Assembly: GCA_947167445.1 (NCBI GenBank)
Contig: CAMVID010000001.1
Coordinates: forward strand, 186,001 to 250,000
Direction of reading: 5' to 3'
Source: G11 sp947167445
GTDB taxonomy: Bacteria; Bacillota; Clostridia; Lachnospirales; Lachnospiraceae
DNA length: 64,000 nt
This document shows positions 16,536 to 24,481 of the stretch, piece after piece; within the stretch, counting starts at the first letter, position 1; each line of letters opens with the position of its first letter. The notes under the pieces were generated by a model, which ran no database searches, was not told the DNA's origin, and saw only the letters and a program-made list of their open reading frames with translations. The translations under genes and the position numbers were made by a program.

Positions 16536-17241
16536 AGAATACTCCGGAATCGGAAACCGGCTCTTCCATCATACGCAAATGGGAAGTGTCTCCGATCATC
16601 TGTGCCCTAAACATTGCATACTCCCCATCTCTCTCCTCGGTTCCTATAACGGTAACACCTGTGGGAGGAAGATAAACTGCCTGCCAGAGCACTGAGGGTG
16701 AAATGCCAAACAAATGTCCCATTACAAGAAGAGAAACACCTAAATGGCAAAATATAACAATTGTAGACTCTTTACTTTTGGGGGATTCTTTAAGGATTCG
16801 ATATGTGCTCCCTTCTCTCTCATATCCATATTCCTTCAAAAGGTTGTCAAACTGCGTGAATACATCGATTGCAGCGCTCTTAACCTCGGGATTGGTTCTT
16901 AGAGTAGGGGCATCATACCAGGTGTCTTTATCAAAGAACTCCGGCTCGTTAAAGAAATGTACCGGGAAGAAATTCCAGGGAATATTATCCCTTCCTAAAA
17001 TCTTATTGTAAACACAGTGGTCAAATTCTGTAATCCAGGGAAGGACCACCGCTTCCTTTCCGAGAGCTTTAAGACAGGGTTCAGCGGTCTGTCTGGCTCT
17101 TAATAAGGGTGATACAAAGATATCGTCAACCTTCCAGTCCTTAACTCTTAAGGCAAGACAGGCTGCTTCTTTTACACCCTTTTCTGTGATGGCTCCTGTC
17201 TCGTAAGCAGGCTCCGCATGTCTGATAAAAATAATTTTCAT
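16516..17241 (-). CDS. Histidine phosphatase family protein
   Basis: Phosphoglycerate-mutase-like enzymes use an N-terminal RHG/RHA histidine. The 241-residue protein begins MKIIFIRHAEPAYETGAITEKG, then LRVKDWKVDDIFVSPLLRARQTAEP, and has a second histidine in VIFCHLGVSLLVMGHL. Substrate is not indicated by sequence or by neighbours. The ATG follows AAAGGAG by eight bases. It stands 40 bases after the MATE gene and overlaps the NusG-II gene. Confidence 0.9.
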   Translation of the reverse strand: MKIIFIRHAEPAYETGAITEKGVKEAACLALRVKDWKVDDIFVSPLLRARQTAEPCLKALGKEAVVLPWITEFDHCVYNKILGRDNIPWNFFPVHFFNEPEFFDKDTWYDAPTLRTNPEVKSAAIDVFTQFDNLLKEYGYEREGSTYRILKESPKSKESTIVIFCHLGVSLLVMGHLFGISPSVLWQAVYLPPTGVTVIGTEERDGEYAMFRAQMIGDTSHLRMMEEPVSDSGVFYEPFQG

Positions 17242-17280
17242 AAGAATTCTCCTTTGAAAATTATATTATCATATTCCGAA

Positions 17281-18669
17281 CTAACGTTCCACAATTACTT
17301 GCTCATTACTTCGCATTTTTCTTCTGATAACTATACTGAAACAGATGAAATGAGTTATGAATGTAACGGTCCATGTTATGGGATAAGACATAAACAATAC
17401 ATCCAATGTATGGAATCTGGCAAAAACAGTATAAATCCAGATTACTCTCAGGCCACAGGCACCGGCTAAGGATACAATCATAGGCATTACCGTATAGCCC
17501 ATTCCCCTTAAGGTTCCTGTCATAACATCCATAAGTCCGCACAAAAGGTACAGGGTACAGATGTAAAAGATTCTGATTTCACCATAGGCGATTACTTCCG
17601 GATCCTTTGTATATATTCTCAATAAAGGATTGGCAAAAAGCACACATCCGTCTCCGAATATGATGCCCACTACTGTTACGAGTCCAAGACAATACCACAT
17701 AATCTTTTTGATTCGTTTGTAGTTGTGCGTTCCGTAGTTCTGACTGGAAAAGCTTAAGGCCGCCTGATAAACCGCTGTCATGGCAGTATATACAAAATCT
17801 TCCAGGTTGGCACCGGCGGTTGAACCCGCCACAGCCACAGAGCCAAAGGAGTTTATTGATGACTGGATTAAAACATTTGATATTGAGAAAACACAGCCCT
17901 GTAAACCTGAAGGGATGCCGAATTTCATCATCTTAACAAATTTGTCTTTTGAAAACTTCAGATTCTTCAGATCAATTCCGTAGCTTGCATCAAGTCTTAC
18001 AAGAAGTCGAATAATAAGTACAGTAGCAATAGTCTGCGAAAGAACCGTTGCTAAAGCAACACCTGCTACGTCCCACTCAAGAACCACAACAAAGAAAAGA
18101 TTGAGAACAACATTTACTATGCCCGATAATGTCAGGTAATATAAAGGTCTCTTTGTATCACCCACTGCCCTTAACACCGCAGCAAGATAAGTAAAGAGAA
18201 GCTGAGCCGGCATTCCCGCAAAATAAATCTGCATATAAAGAACAGCCTGATCAAGAACATCCTCAGGCGTACTCATCATTATTAACATGGATCTGGAGAA
18301 AAACAAGCCGACAAAAATAAGAAGGATACCGCCAAAAAAGGCTGTGTAAAGAGATGTTGATACTGTCTCTTTCACATCATTTTCGGAGCTGCATCCATAG
18401 AACCTTGCCACCAAAACGTTGGTTCCGGTGGCAAGACCCCAGAATAAATTCAATAAAAGACAAACCAAAGAGCCTGTGGCTCCAACAGCCGCCAAAGCTG
18501 TGTTGCCTGCAAATCTTCCTACGACAACAATATCTGCGGCGTTAAATAAAAGCTGTAATATTCCCTGAAGCAAAACAGGAACTGAAAAAACAATCAGCTT
18601 CGATAAAATGGGGCCGTTACACATATCAATTTCATATTTATCGGCCTTCTTGAGTTTTGCTTCGGACAT
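17281..18669 (-). CDS. MATE family efflux transporter
   Basis: A 462-residue, twelve-helix protein of the DinF/NorM type, exchanging Na+ or H+ for toxic cations or metabolites. The sequence has two homologous halves starting PILSKLIVFSVPVLLQGILQ and FSKDKFVKMMKFGIPSGLQG, each followed by an AADIVVVGRF- or VAVAGSTAGANL-type motif. It lies 12 bases after leuD, suggesting cotranscription with leuCD. The substrate cannot be inferred; a link to leucine is possible only from position. Confidence 0.92.
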   Translation of the reverse strand: MSEAKLKKADKYEIDMCNGPILSKLIVFSVPVLLQGILQLLFNAADIVVVGRFAGNTALAAVGATGSLVCLLLNLFWGLATGTNVLVARFYGCSSENDVKETVSTSLYTAFFGGILLIFVGLFFSRSMLIMMSTPEDVLDQAVLYMQIYFAGMPAQLLFTYLAAVLRAVGDTKRPLYYLTLSGIVNVVLNLFFVVVLEWDVAGVALATVLSQTIATVLIIRLLVRLDASYGIDLKNLKFSKDKFVKMMKFGIPSGLQGCVFSISNVLIQSSINSFGSVAVAGSTAGANLEDFVYTAMTAVYQAALSFSSQNYGTHNYKRIKKIMWYCLGLVTVVGIIFGDGCVLFANPLLRIYTKDPEVIAYGEIRIFYICTLYLLCGLMDVMTGTLRGMGYTVMPMIVSLAGACGLRVIWIYTVFARFHTLDVLFMSYPITWTVTFITHFICFSIVIRRKMRSNEQVIVER

Positions 18670-18681
18670 TTTGTAGCCTTT

Positions 18682-19167
18682 CTATTTTTGATTCACGTAG
18701 TTTACAAGGCCTTCGGCCTTAATAATCTTTTGCATGAATTCGGGGAAAGGCTGTCCCTTAAATGATTGACCCGTTGTGTTATCAACAATTTCACCGGTAT
18801 CGAAGTTGACTTTGACTTCATCACCTTCGTTAATCGCCTTTGCTGCCTCAGGACACTCCACAATGGGAAGTCCTATATTAATGGCATTACGATAGAAAAT
18901 TCTTGCAAAGGTGGGCGCTATAACGCAGCTTACTCCTGCAGCTTTAATTGCTATAGGAGCATGTTCTCTCGATGAACCGCAGCCAAAGTTCTTGCCGGCC
19001 ACAATAATATCGCCTTTGTTAACCTTATGCACAAAGTCCTTATCTATGTCCTCCATGGCATGGGTTGCAAGTTCAGCAGGGTCTGATGAATTAAGGTAAC
19101 GAGCAGGAATTATTACATCCGTGTCCACATTGTCACCATACTTAAAAACTTTACCTAATGCTTCCAT
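18682..19167 (-). CDS. leuD: 3-isopropylmalate dehydratase small subunit LeuD
   Basis: With LeuC it isomerises 2-isopropylmalate to 3-isopropylmalate in leucine synthesis. The 161-residue protein has GDNVDTDVIIPARYL, NFGCGSSREHAPIAIKAAG and FARIFYRNAINIGLPI, the swivel-domain signature. It is the short HacB/archaeal-like form, matching the LeuC type beside it. The ATG has AGGGGG well placed and lies 11 bases after leuC. Confidence 0.96.
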   Translation of the reverse strand: MEALGKVFKYGDNVDTDVIIPARYLNSSDPAELATHAMEDIDKDFVHKVNKGDIIVAGKNFGCGSSREHAPIAIKAAGVSCVIAPTFARIFYRNAINIGLPIVECPEAAKAINEGDEVKVNFDTGEIVDNTTGQSFKGQPFPEFMQKIIKAEGLVNYVNQK

Positions 19168-19178
19168 CTTCTATCCCC

Positions 19179-20450
19179 CTATTCAGTTGTCAGTTTATCG
19201 GGCGATGTAATATAGCCCGCAATTGCACTGGCTGCAGCCACATAGGGGCTTGCCAGATAAACTTCAGAATCAACGTGTCCCATTCTGCCCACAAAGTTTC
19301 TGTTTGTGGTGGAAACACATCTCTCTCCCGCTGCGAGAACGCCCATATAGCCTCCAAGGCAGGGTCCGCAGGTGGGAGTGCTTACAACACAGCCTGCTTT
19401 AATAAAGGTCTCTGTAAGGCCCTCTTTAATAGACTGCATGTAAATATCCTGTGTAGCAGGAAGAATTATGGCTCTGATGCCTTTCTTGATGTGCTTGCCC
19501 TTAAGAACCTCGGCAGCCGCTCTCAAGTCTTCAATTCTTCCGTTGGTACAGGAGCCTATAACAACCTGATCGATCTTCACTTCCTCAGTGATTTCATCAA
19601 TGGTTCTGGTATTCTCAGGTAAATGAGGGAATGCAACCGTAGGACGAAGGCTTGATAAATCAATCTCATAAACCTCATCATATTCGGCGTCCTCATCAGC
19701 CTCATAAACCTTATAAGACCTTGTGGAATGGGCCTTCATATATTCAACGGTCAAATCGTCAACAGGGAAAATACCATTCTTTCCGCCTGCTTCGATAGCC
19801 ATGTTTGCTATTGCAAATCTGTCATCCATGGAAAGTGCCTTAACACCCTCTCCCACGAATTCCATGGATTTATAAAGTGCTCCGTCAACTCCGATCTTTC
19901 CGATTATGTGAAGGATAACATCCTTACCGGAAACATACTTGGGAAGTTTGCCCTTAAGAACAAACTTAATAGCTGAAGGAACCTTAAACCAGGCTTTGCC
20001 GGTAGCCATTCCTGCCGCCATATCCGTGCTTCCGACACCGGTTGAAAACGCACCCAAAGCGCCGTATGTACAGGTGTGTGAATCGGCACCGATAATTACA
20101 TCGCCTGCAACCGTCAAACCTTTTTCAGGTAAAAGGGCATGTTCTATACCCATCTCACCCACTTCAAAATAGTTGGTAATATCATACTTATGAGCAAAGT
20201 CTCTTACGCACTTGCAATGCTCAGCGGATTTAATATCCTTGTTGGGGACAAAGTGATCGGGAACCAGGGCAATTTTATCCTTGTCAAAGACACCCTCAGT
20301 CTTCATTTTGTCCATCTCTTTAATGGCAACAGGACTGGTAATGTCATTTCCGAGAACCAGATCCAAATCAGCCTCAATCAGCTGACCTGCCACCACTTTT
20401 TCGAGTCCCGCATGGGCTGCAAGAATTTTCTGTGTCATAGTCATTCCCAT
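19179..20450 (-). CDS. leuC: 3-isopropylmalate dehydratase large subunit LeuC
   Basis: The [4Fe-4S] aconitase-like large subunit. Cluster ligands are visible in VIGSCTNGRIEDLR and TPTCGPCLGG; the substrate loop GADSHTCTYGALGAF is intact. At 423 residues it is the shorter HacA-type large subunit, pairing with the short LeuD. A GTG at 20471 extends the frame, but the ATG at 20450 follows AAGGAG with eight bases and begins MGMTMTQKILAAHAG. An excellent promoter lies upstream. leuA is not in the window. Confidence 0.96.
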   Translation of the reverse strand: MGMTMTQKILAAHAGLEKVVAGQLIEADLDLVLGNDITSPVAIKEMDKMKTEGVFDKDKIALVPDHFVPNKDIKSAEHCKCVRDFAHKYDITNYFEVGEMGIEHALLPEKGLTVAGDVIIGADSHTCTYGALGAFSTGVGSTDMAAGMATGKAWFKVPSAIKFVLKGKLPKYVSGKDVILHIIGKIGVDGALYKSMEFVGEGVKALSMDDRFAIANMAIEAGGKNGIFPVDDLTVEYMKAHSTRSYKVYEADEDAEYDEVYEIDLSSLRPTVAFPHLPENTRTIDEITEEVKIDQVVIGSCTNGRIEDLRAAAEVLKGKHIKKGIRAIILPATQDIYMQSIKEGLTETFIKAGCVVSTPTCGPCLGGYMGVLAAGERCVSTTNRNFVGRMGHVDSEVYLASPYVAAASAIAGYITSPDKLTTE

Positions 20451-20512
20451 AACATAAACTCCTTTTCCCACGCCGGAAAGAAAATCAGGTTTTGAAATTT
20501 CCTTCCAAGCGA

Positions 20513-20541
20513 ATTATAACATTTTAAAATTTTATTTTCAA
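20513..20541 (-). promoter_or_regulatory. Promoter of leuCD-MATE
   Basis: TTGAAA (20536-20541) and TATAAT (20513-20518) with a 17-base spacer on the minus strand, about 60 bases before the leuC ATG. No T-box antiterminator or leader hairpin is visible in the short leader. Confidence 0.78.
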
Positions 20542-20560
20542 CAGTAATAAATCAATAGTT

Positions 20561-20596
20561 TAAATAAGAGGTTGTACTAAGTATGTACAACCTCTT
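20561..20596 (-). terminator. Terminator of ilvC
   Basis: Stem AAGAGGTTGTAC/GTACAACCTCTT (20566-20577 with 20585-20596), loop of 7, followed on the minus strand by TATTTAAA. It separates ilvC from the leuCD promoter. Confidence 0.85.
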
Positions 20597-20609
20597 ACGG
20601 AAAACTTTC

Positions 20610-21626
20610 TTAGTTGTTAATGAGTTTATCTTCGCCGTTCCAGCTGTAAAGCTTTCTGATCTCTTCTCCCACAACCTCTGAAGGATGCTCACTTGCAAGC
20701 TTTCTCATGGCCTTAAAGTGAACCTGTCCACCGGCCTCAGACATATCAAGAAGGAACTCTTTAGCAAAAGTACCGTCCTGAATATCCTTAAGAATCTTCT
20801 TCATTGTCTTCTTTGTTTCATCTGTGATGATCTTGGGTCCTGTGATGTAATCACCGTACTCAGCTGTGTTGGAAATTGAGTAACGCATTCCTGCGAAACC
20901 ACTCTGGTAAATAAGATCAACAATGAGCTTCATCTCGTGGATACACTCAAAATATGCATTTCTGGGATCGTAACCTGCTTCAACAAGTGTCTCAAAGCCT
21001 GCCTGCATAAGTGCACATACACCACCACAAAGAACAGCCTGCTCACCGAAGAGGTCTGTTTCTGTCTCTGTTCTGAAGGTTGTCTCAAGAACACCGGCTC
21101 TTGCGCCGCCGATAGCAAGTGCATAAGCCAAAGCCTTATCAAGAGCCTTGCCTGTAGCGTCCTGGTGAACAGCAACAAGACAGGGGACACCCTTGCCTGC
21201 CTGGTACTCACTTCTTACTGTATGACCGGGTCCCTTGGGAGCAATCATGGTAACATCAACATCCTTGGGAGGATTGATGAGACCGAAGTGAATATTGAAG
21301 CCATGAGCAAACATAAGCATATCTCCGGCCTTAAGGTTGGGCTCAATATCTTTCTTATATAAAGCTGCCTGCTTCTCATCATTGATAAGAATCATGATAA
21401 CGTCAGCCTTCTTAGCTGCCTCTGCTGCTGTATAAACTTCAAAGCCCTGTTTAACAGCCTTATCCCATGACTTGGAACCCTCGTATAATCCAATGATAAC
21501 ATTGCATCCGGACTCCTTAGCGTTAAGGGCATGTGCATGTCCCTGGCTTCCGTAACCGATGACCGCAATAGTTTTACCCTCCAGCATTGAAAGGTTACAG
21601 TCTTCCTGGTAATAAATCTTTGCCAT
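20610..21626 (-). CDS. ilvC: Ketol-acid reductoisomerase IlvC
   Basis: Converts acetolactate/acetohydroxybutyrate to dihydroxy acids with NAD(P)H and Mg. The 338-residue class I enzyme has IAVIGYGSQGHAHALNAKESG for dinucleotide binding, PKGPGHTVRSEYQAGKGVP, and the metal ligands in ETETDLFGEQAVLCGG. The loop after the GYGSQGHA motif (LYEGSKSWDKA) decides NADH or NADPH use; the serine in EGSKSW favours NADPH, only a weak indication. The ATG has GGAGG upstream. It follows ilvN by 60 bases. Confidence 0.97.
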   Translation of the reverse strand: MAKIYYQEDCNLSMLEGKTIAVIGYGSQGHAHALNAKESGCNVIIGLYEGSKSWDKAVKQGFEVYTAAEAAKKADVIMILINDEKQAALYKKDIEPNLKAGDMLMFAHGFNIHFGLINPPKDVDVTMIAPKGPGHTVRSEYQAGKGVPCLVAVHQDATGKALDKALAYALAIGGARAGVLETTFRTETETDLFGEQAVLCGGVCALMQAGFETLVEAGYDPRNAYFECIHEMKLIVDLIYQSGFAGMRYSISNTAEYGDYITGPKIITDETKKTMKKILKDIQDGTFAKEFLLDMSEAGGQVHFKAMRKLASEHPSEVVGEEIRKLYSWNGEDKLINN

Positions 21627-21686
21627 TTTAAAACTCCTCCATATAATAATTTATCATTTGAAAAGATTTAACTTAAAAGTTACTGA

Positions 21687-22187
21687 TTAATCCAAATATG
21701 TTACGTTCTCAATTCCTCTTCCGAGGCCTGCAATACCTGTTCTTGCAAGTTCGAGAACCTCGTGCCCTTCAAGAAGCGTAAGGAAAGCATCAATCTTCTC
21801 AGAAGAACCGGTCATTTCTACTATAAGACTTTCAGGTCCCACATCCTTAATATCTGCTTTAAATACCTCTGAAAGAGAAATAATATTCTGTCTGTTTGTG
21901 ATGTCAGCTCTGACCTTAATTAAAGCAAGTTCACTGTAAATGGAGTTCTCAGGCTTTAATTCCTTTACATCCCTCACATCAACCAGCTTCTCAACCTGTT
22001 TCCTTATCTGGATAAGAACATCATCCTCACCGCTGGCAACTATAGTAATTCTTGTGTACTTGGGATCGGCAGTCTGTCCTGCGGTGATGCTTTCAATATT
22101 ATAACCTCTTCTGGTAAACAATCCGGAAATTCTGCTTAAAACACCGGGTGTATTATCAACAAGAAGCTGAAATACTTTCTTTTTCAC
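21687..22187 (-). CDS. ilvN: Acetolactate synthase small subunit (ACT domain), copy 2
   Basis: The regulatory subunit confers valine feedback inhibition and activates the IlvB catalytic subunit. The 166-residue protein begins FQLLVDNTPGVLSRISGLFTRRGYNIESI, the N-terminal ACT domain, then the C-terminal ALS_ss domain (SELALIKVRADITNRQNI). It starts with GTG, eight bases after GAGG. It has its own promoter and is followed by ilvC. It differs clearly from the ilvN copy at 22313. Confidence 0.93.
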   Translation of the reverse strand: MKKKVFQLLVDNTPGVLSRISGLFTRRGYNIESITAGQTADPKYTRITIVASGEDDVLIQIRKQVEKLVDVRDVKELKPENSIYSELALIKVRADITNRQNIISLSEVFKADIKDVGPESLIVEMTGSSEKIDAFLTLLEGHEVLELARTGIAGLGRGIENVTYLD

Positions 22188-22276
22188 TTTAAATACCTCA
22201 CAAATAATATATCCTAATATGTATCATACCTCAAAGGTATAGAAATCATACTATTTTTGTTTTGCAAGTTTACGTT

Positions 22277-22305
22277 ATTGTACTCTTATATAAATGCAAA
22301 GTCAA
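22277..22305 (-). promoter_or_regulatory. Promoter of ilvN(copy 2)-ilvC
   Basis: TTGACT (22300-22305) and TACAAT (22277-22282), 17-base spacer, on the minus strand. It begins right after the stop of the first ilvN, so ilvN-ilvC can be expressed apart from ilvB. The roughly 80-base leader contains a small TACC/GGTA hairpin without a T-run. Confidence 0.72.
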
Positions 22306-22312
22306 CCCTCAA

Positions 22313-22801
22313 TTACTTGTCGGTTTCTGAGCATTTCTGAAGAGCCAGCACGCCGGTTCTTGCTACTTCTACGATGCTAACTTCCTTAAGCATGTTAAGG
22401 AGAATTTCAATCTTATCGGGTCTGTCGCAAATCTGAATTACCATAAAGTGTTTAGACATATCAACGATATTCGCCTTGAGAATATCGCATATCTCCATAA
22501 TGTCTCTTCGGTTATTCTTGTTATACTTGACCTTCACAAGCATAAGCTCTCTTGTAACAGAGATCTTCTCGTCGAATGTCTTGACCTTGATTACGTCAAG
22601 TTTCTTATTTAACTGTTTCTCAATCTGTTCTATTGTTCGCTCATCACCGGAGGAGACAATTGTCATGCAGGAAACCTTAGGATCATCGGTTTCACCTACA
22701 GCCAGTGAATCAATGTTGAATCCTCTTCTGCAAAACAGACCGGCCACTTTCATAAGGACACCGCTTCTGTTTTCTACCAAAACTGAATATATTCGCTTCA
22801 T
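22313..22801 (-). CDS. ilvN: Acetolactate synthase small subunit (ACT domain), copy 1
   Basis: A 162-residue paralogue of the next gene: RIYSVLVENRSGVLMKVAGLFCRRGFNIDSL is the ACT domain, and the C-terminus has VTRELMLVKVKYNKNNRRDIME. A TTG at 22813 extends the frame, but the ATG at 22801 follows TTGGAGGACATT. It starts 14 bases after ilvB, so it is likely the direct partner of that catalytic subunit. Its sequence is only moderately like copy 2, so the two probably respond to different signals or pair with different IlvB proteins. Confidence 0.92.
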   Translation of the reverse strand: MKRIYSVLVENRSGVLMKVAGLFCRRGFNIDSLAVGETDDPKVSCMTIVSSGDERTIEQIEKQLNKKLDVIKVKTFDEKISVTRELMLVKVKYNKNNRRDIMEICDILKANIVDMSKHFMVIQICDRPDKIEILLNMLKEVSIVEVARTGVLALQKCSETDK

Positions 22802-22815
22802 AATGTCCTCCAATA

Positions 22816-24435
22816 CTATTTAACCGTGTCAAGTGGATCGATTAAGCATTCAAGGAGTGCAGATTCATCTTTTTTAAGGAATTCTTTTATAACCTTCTCT
22901 GCATCCTTCATGTCCTTAAGTCTTAAGAACTTCATTTCATATGCTGCTGAAAGCTTTTCAAGATCCGGGTTACCGGTCAGGTCTACAACGGAATACGCAT
23001 CCTTGTAGGTGTAATGCTGATATTCTCTGACCATGCCGAGATAGTTGTTGGTAAATACAATTATCTTAACGTTAATGCCATGCTGTCTCATGGTGGCCAG
23101 TTCACACATGCTCATCTGGAATGCACCGTCACCGCAGACTGCAATAACCTGTTTATCAGGAAATGCGCACTTAACACCCATGGCTGCAGGGATTGAATAG
23201 CCCATGGTTCCCATTCCGCCGCTTGTCATGAATCTTCCGTTCTTAACAATATGATAAGAGCATGACCATATCTGATTCTGTCCAACATCGGCAACATAAA
23301 CAGCGTCATCCTTCATGTTCTTGGAGAGCATGTCAATGAAAGCTGCAGGATCCACGTATCCCGGATTGGGTTTTCTTACAACTGCAAGTTCCTTCTTATA
23401 TGAATTGAGCTCATCAATCCAGGGCTTAAAATCATTGCAGTCAAATTCAGCGCCGTTTATATCTTCAAAAATGCTCTTACAGTCGCCTACAATGGGTATA
23501 TGAGGACCTACGTTTTTGCCTATTTCAGCAGGATCCACATCAATATGAACCAAAACCTTGCCTTTGGTGATCAAATCAGGCTGGTTAACTGCTCTGTCAG
23601 CCACTCTCGCGCCCACCATAATAAGCAGGTCGGACTCATTCATGGCTTTATTTGCGTAGGGCTTTCCGTTATTTCCCACCATTCCAAAATACATGGGATG
23701 CTCGGTAGGCATTACTCCAATGCCCATCATTGTGGAGACAACGGGAATATTATATTTCTCTGAGAATTTCCTTATTTCAAACTGAGCTTCGCTTAAAAGC
23801 ACGCCGCCGCCGGCACAGATAATAGGCTTCTTGGCTTTGGAAAGCTCAGCAAGTACCTTCTTAATCTGAGCCATGTTACCCTTAACGGTAGGTTTGTAAG
23901 TACGAAGCTTAACCTCTTCAGGGTACTTGAAATTCCTTATTGTGGCGTTTTGAACGTCAATAGGTACATCAATAAGGACAGGGCCTTTTCGGCCTGTATT
24001 GGCGATGTGAAAGGCTTCTTTTACGATTCTGGGTATGTCATTGACATCCTTAACCAGATAGCTGTACTTTACAAAGGATTCCACAGCTCCGGTAATATCA
24101 GCTTCCTGGAAAACATCGCAGCCAATCAAATTGGTGCTTACCTGTCCGGTAATGCACACAAGAGGAATACTGTCTGCAAAGGCTGTGGCAATTCCCGTTA
24201 TCACATTTGTGGCACCGGGGCCGCTGGTAACGGCACATACACCGGGCTTGCCGGTCATCCTTGCCATTCCGCTTGCAGCATGAGCCGCGTTCTGCTCAGT
24301 ACGAATAAGAACCGTCCTGATATCAGAATCCAGAATACTGTTGTAAAAAGGGCAAATAGCTACTCCCGGATAACCGAAAACAGTATCTACTCCCTCTTCT
24401 GTCAGGCATTTAACTAAAGCATCTGCACCATTCAT
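22816..24435 (-). CDS. ilvB: Acetolactate synthase large subunit, copy 1
   Basis: ThDP-dependent synthase of acetolactate and acetohydroxybutyrate. The 539-residue protein has the family order: GYPGVAICPFYNSIL, RTEQNAAHAASGMARMTGKPG with the catalytic Glu, VTSGPGATNVITG, and the ThDP-binding GDGAFQMSMCELAT followed by NNYLGMVREYQ. It is shorter than the second copy (559). It lies 45 bases after the metH-like gene and directly before an ilvN. The AAAGAGGG ribosome site supports the ATG. Confidence 0.95.
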   Translation of the reverse strand: MNGADALVKCLTEEGVDTVFGYPGVAICPFYNSILDSDIRTVLIRTEQNAAHAASGMARMTGKPGVCAVTSGPGATNVITGIATAFADSIPLVCITGQVSTNLIGCDVFQEADITGAVESFVKYSYLVKDVNDIPRIVKEAFHIANTGRKGPVLIDVPIDVQNATIRNFKYPEEVKLRTYKPTVKGNMAQIKKVLAELSKAKKPIICAGGGVLLSEAQFEIRKFSEKYNIPVVSTMMGIGVMPTEHPMYFGMVGNNGKPYANKAMNESDLLIMVGARVADRAVNQPDLITKGKVLVHIDVDPAEIGKNVGPHIPIVGDCKSIFEDINGAEFDCNDFKPWIDELNSYKKELAVVRKPNPGYVDPAAFIDMLSKNMKDDAVYVADVGQNQIWSCSYHIVKNGRFMTSGGMGTMGYSIPAAMGVKCAFPDKQVIAVCGDGAFQMSMCELATMRQHGINVKIIVFTNNYLGMVREYQHYTYKDAYSVVDLTGNPDLEKLSAAYEMKFLRLKDMKDAEKVIKEFLKKDESALLECLIDPLDTVK

Positions 24436-24481
24436 ATTTTAACCCTCTTTACCAATTAAAAACTTATGACATTGTAACACA

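Noticed and set aside
20451..24481. Possible T-box or other amino acid riboswitch in the ilv/leu leaders
   Set aside because: Leaders are 80 bases or shorter and the T-box core (AGGGTGGNACCGCG-like) was not found on the minus strand.
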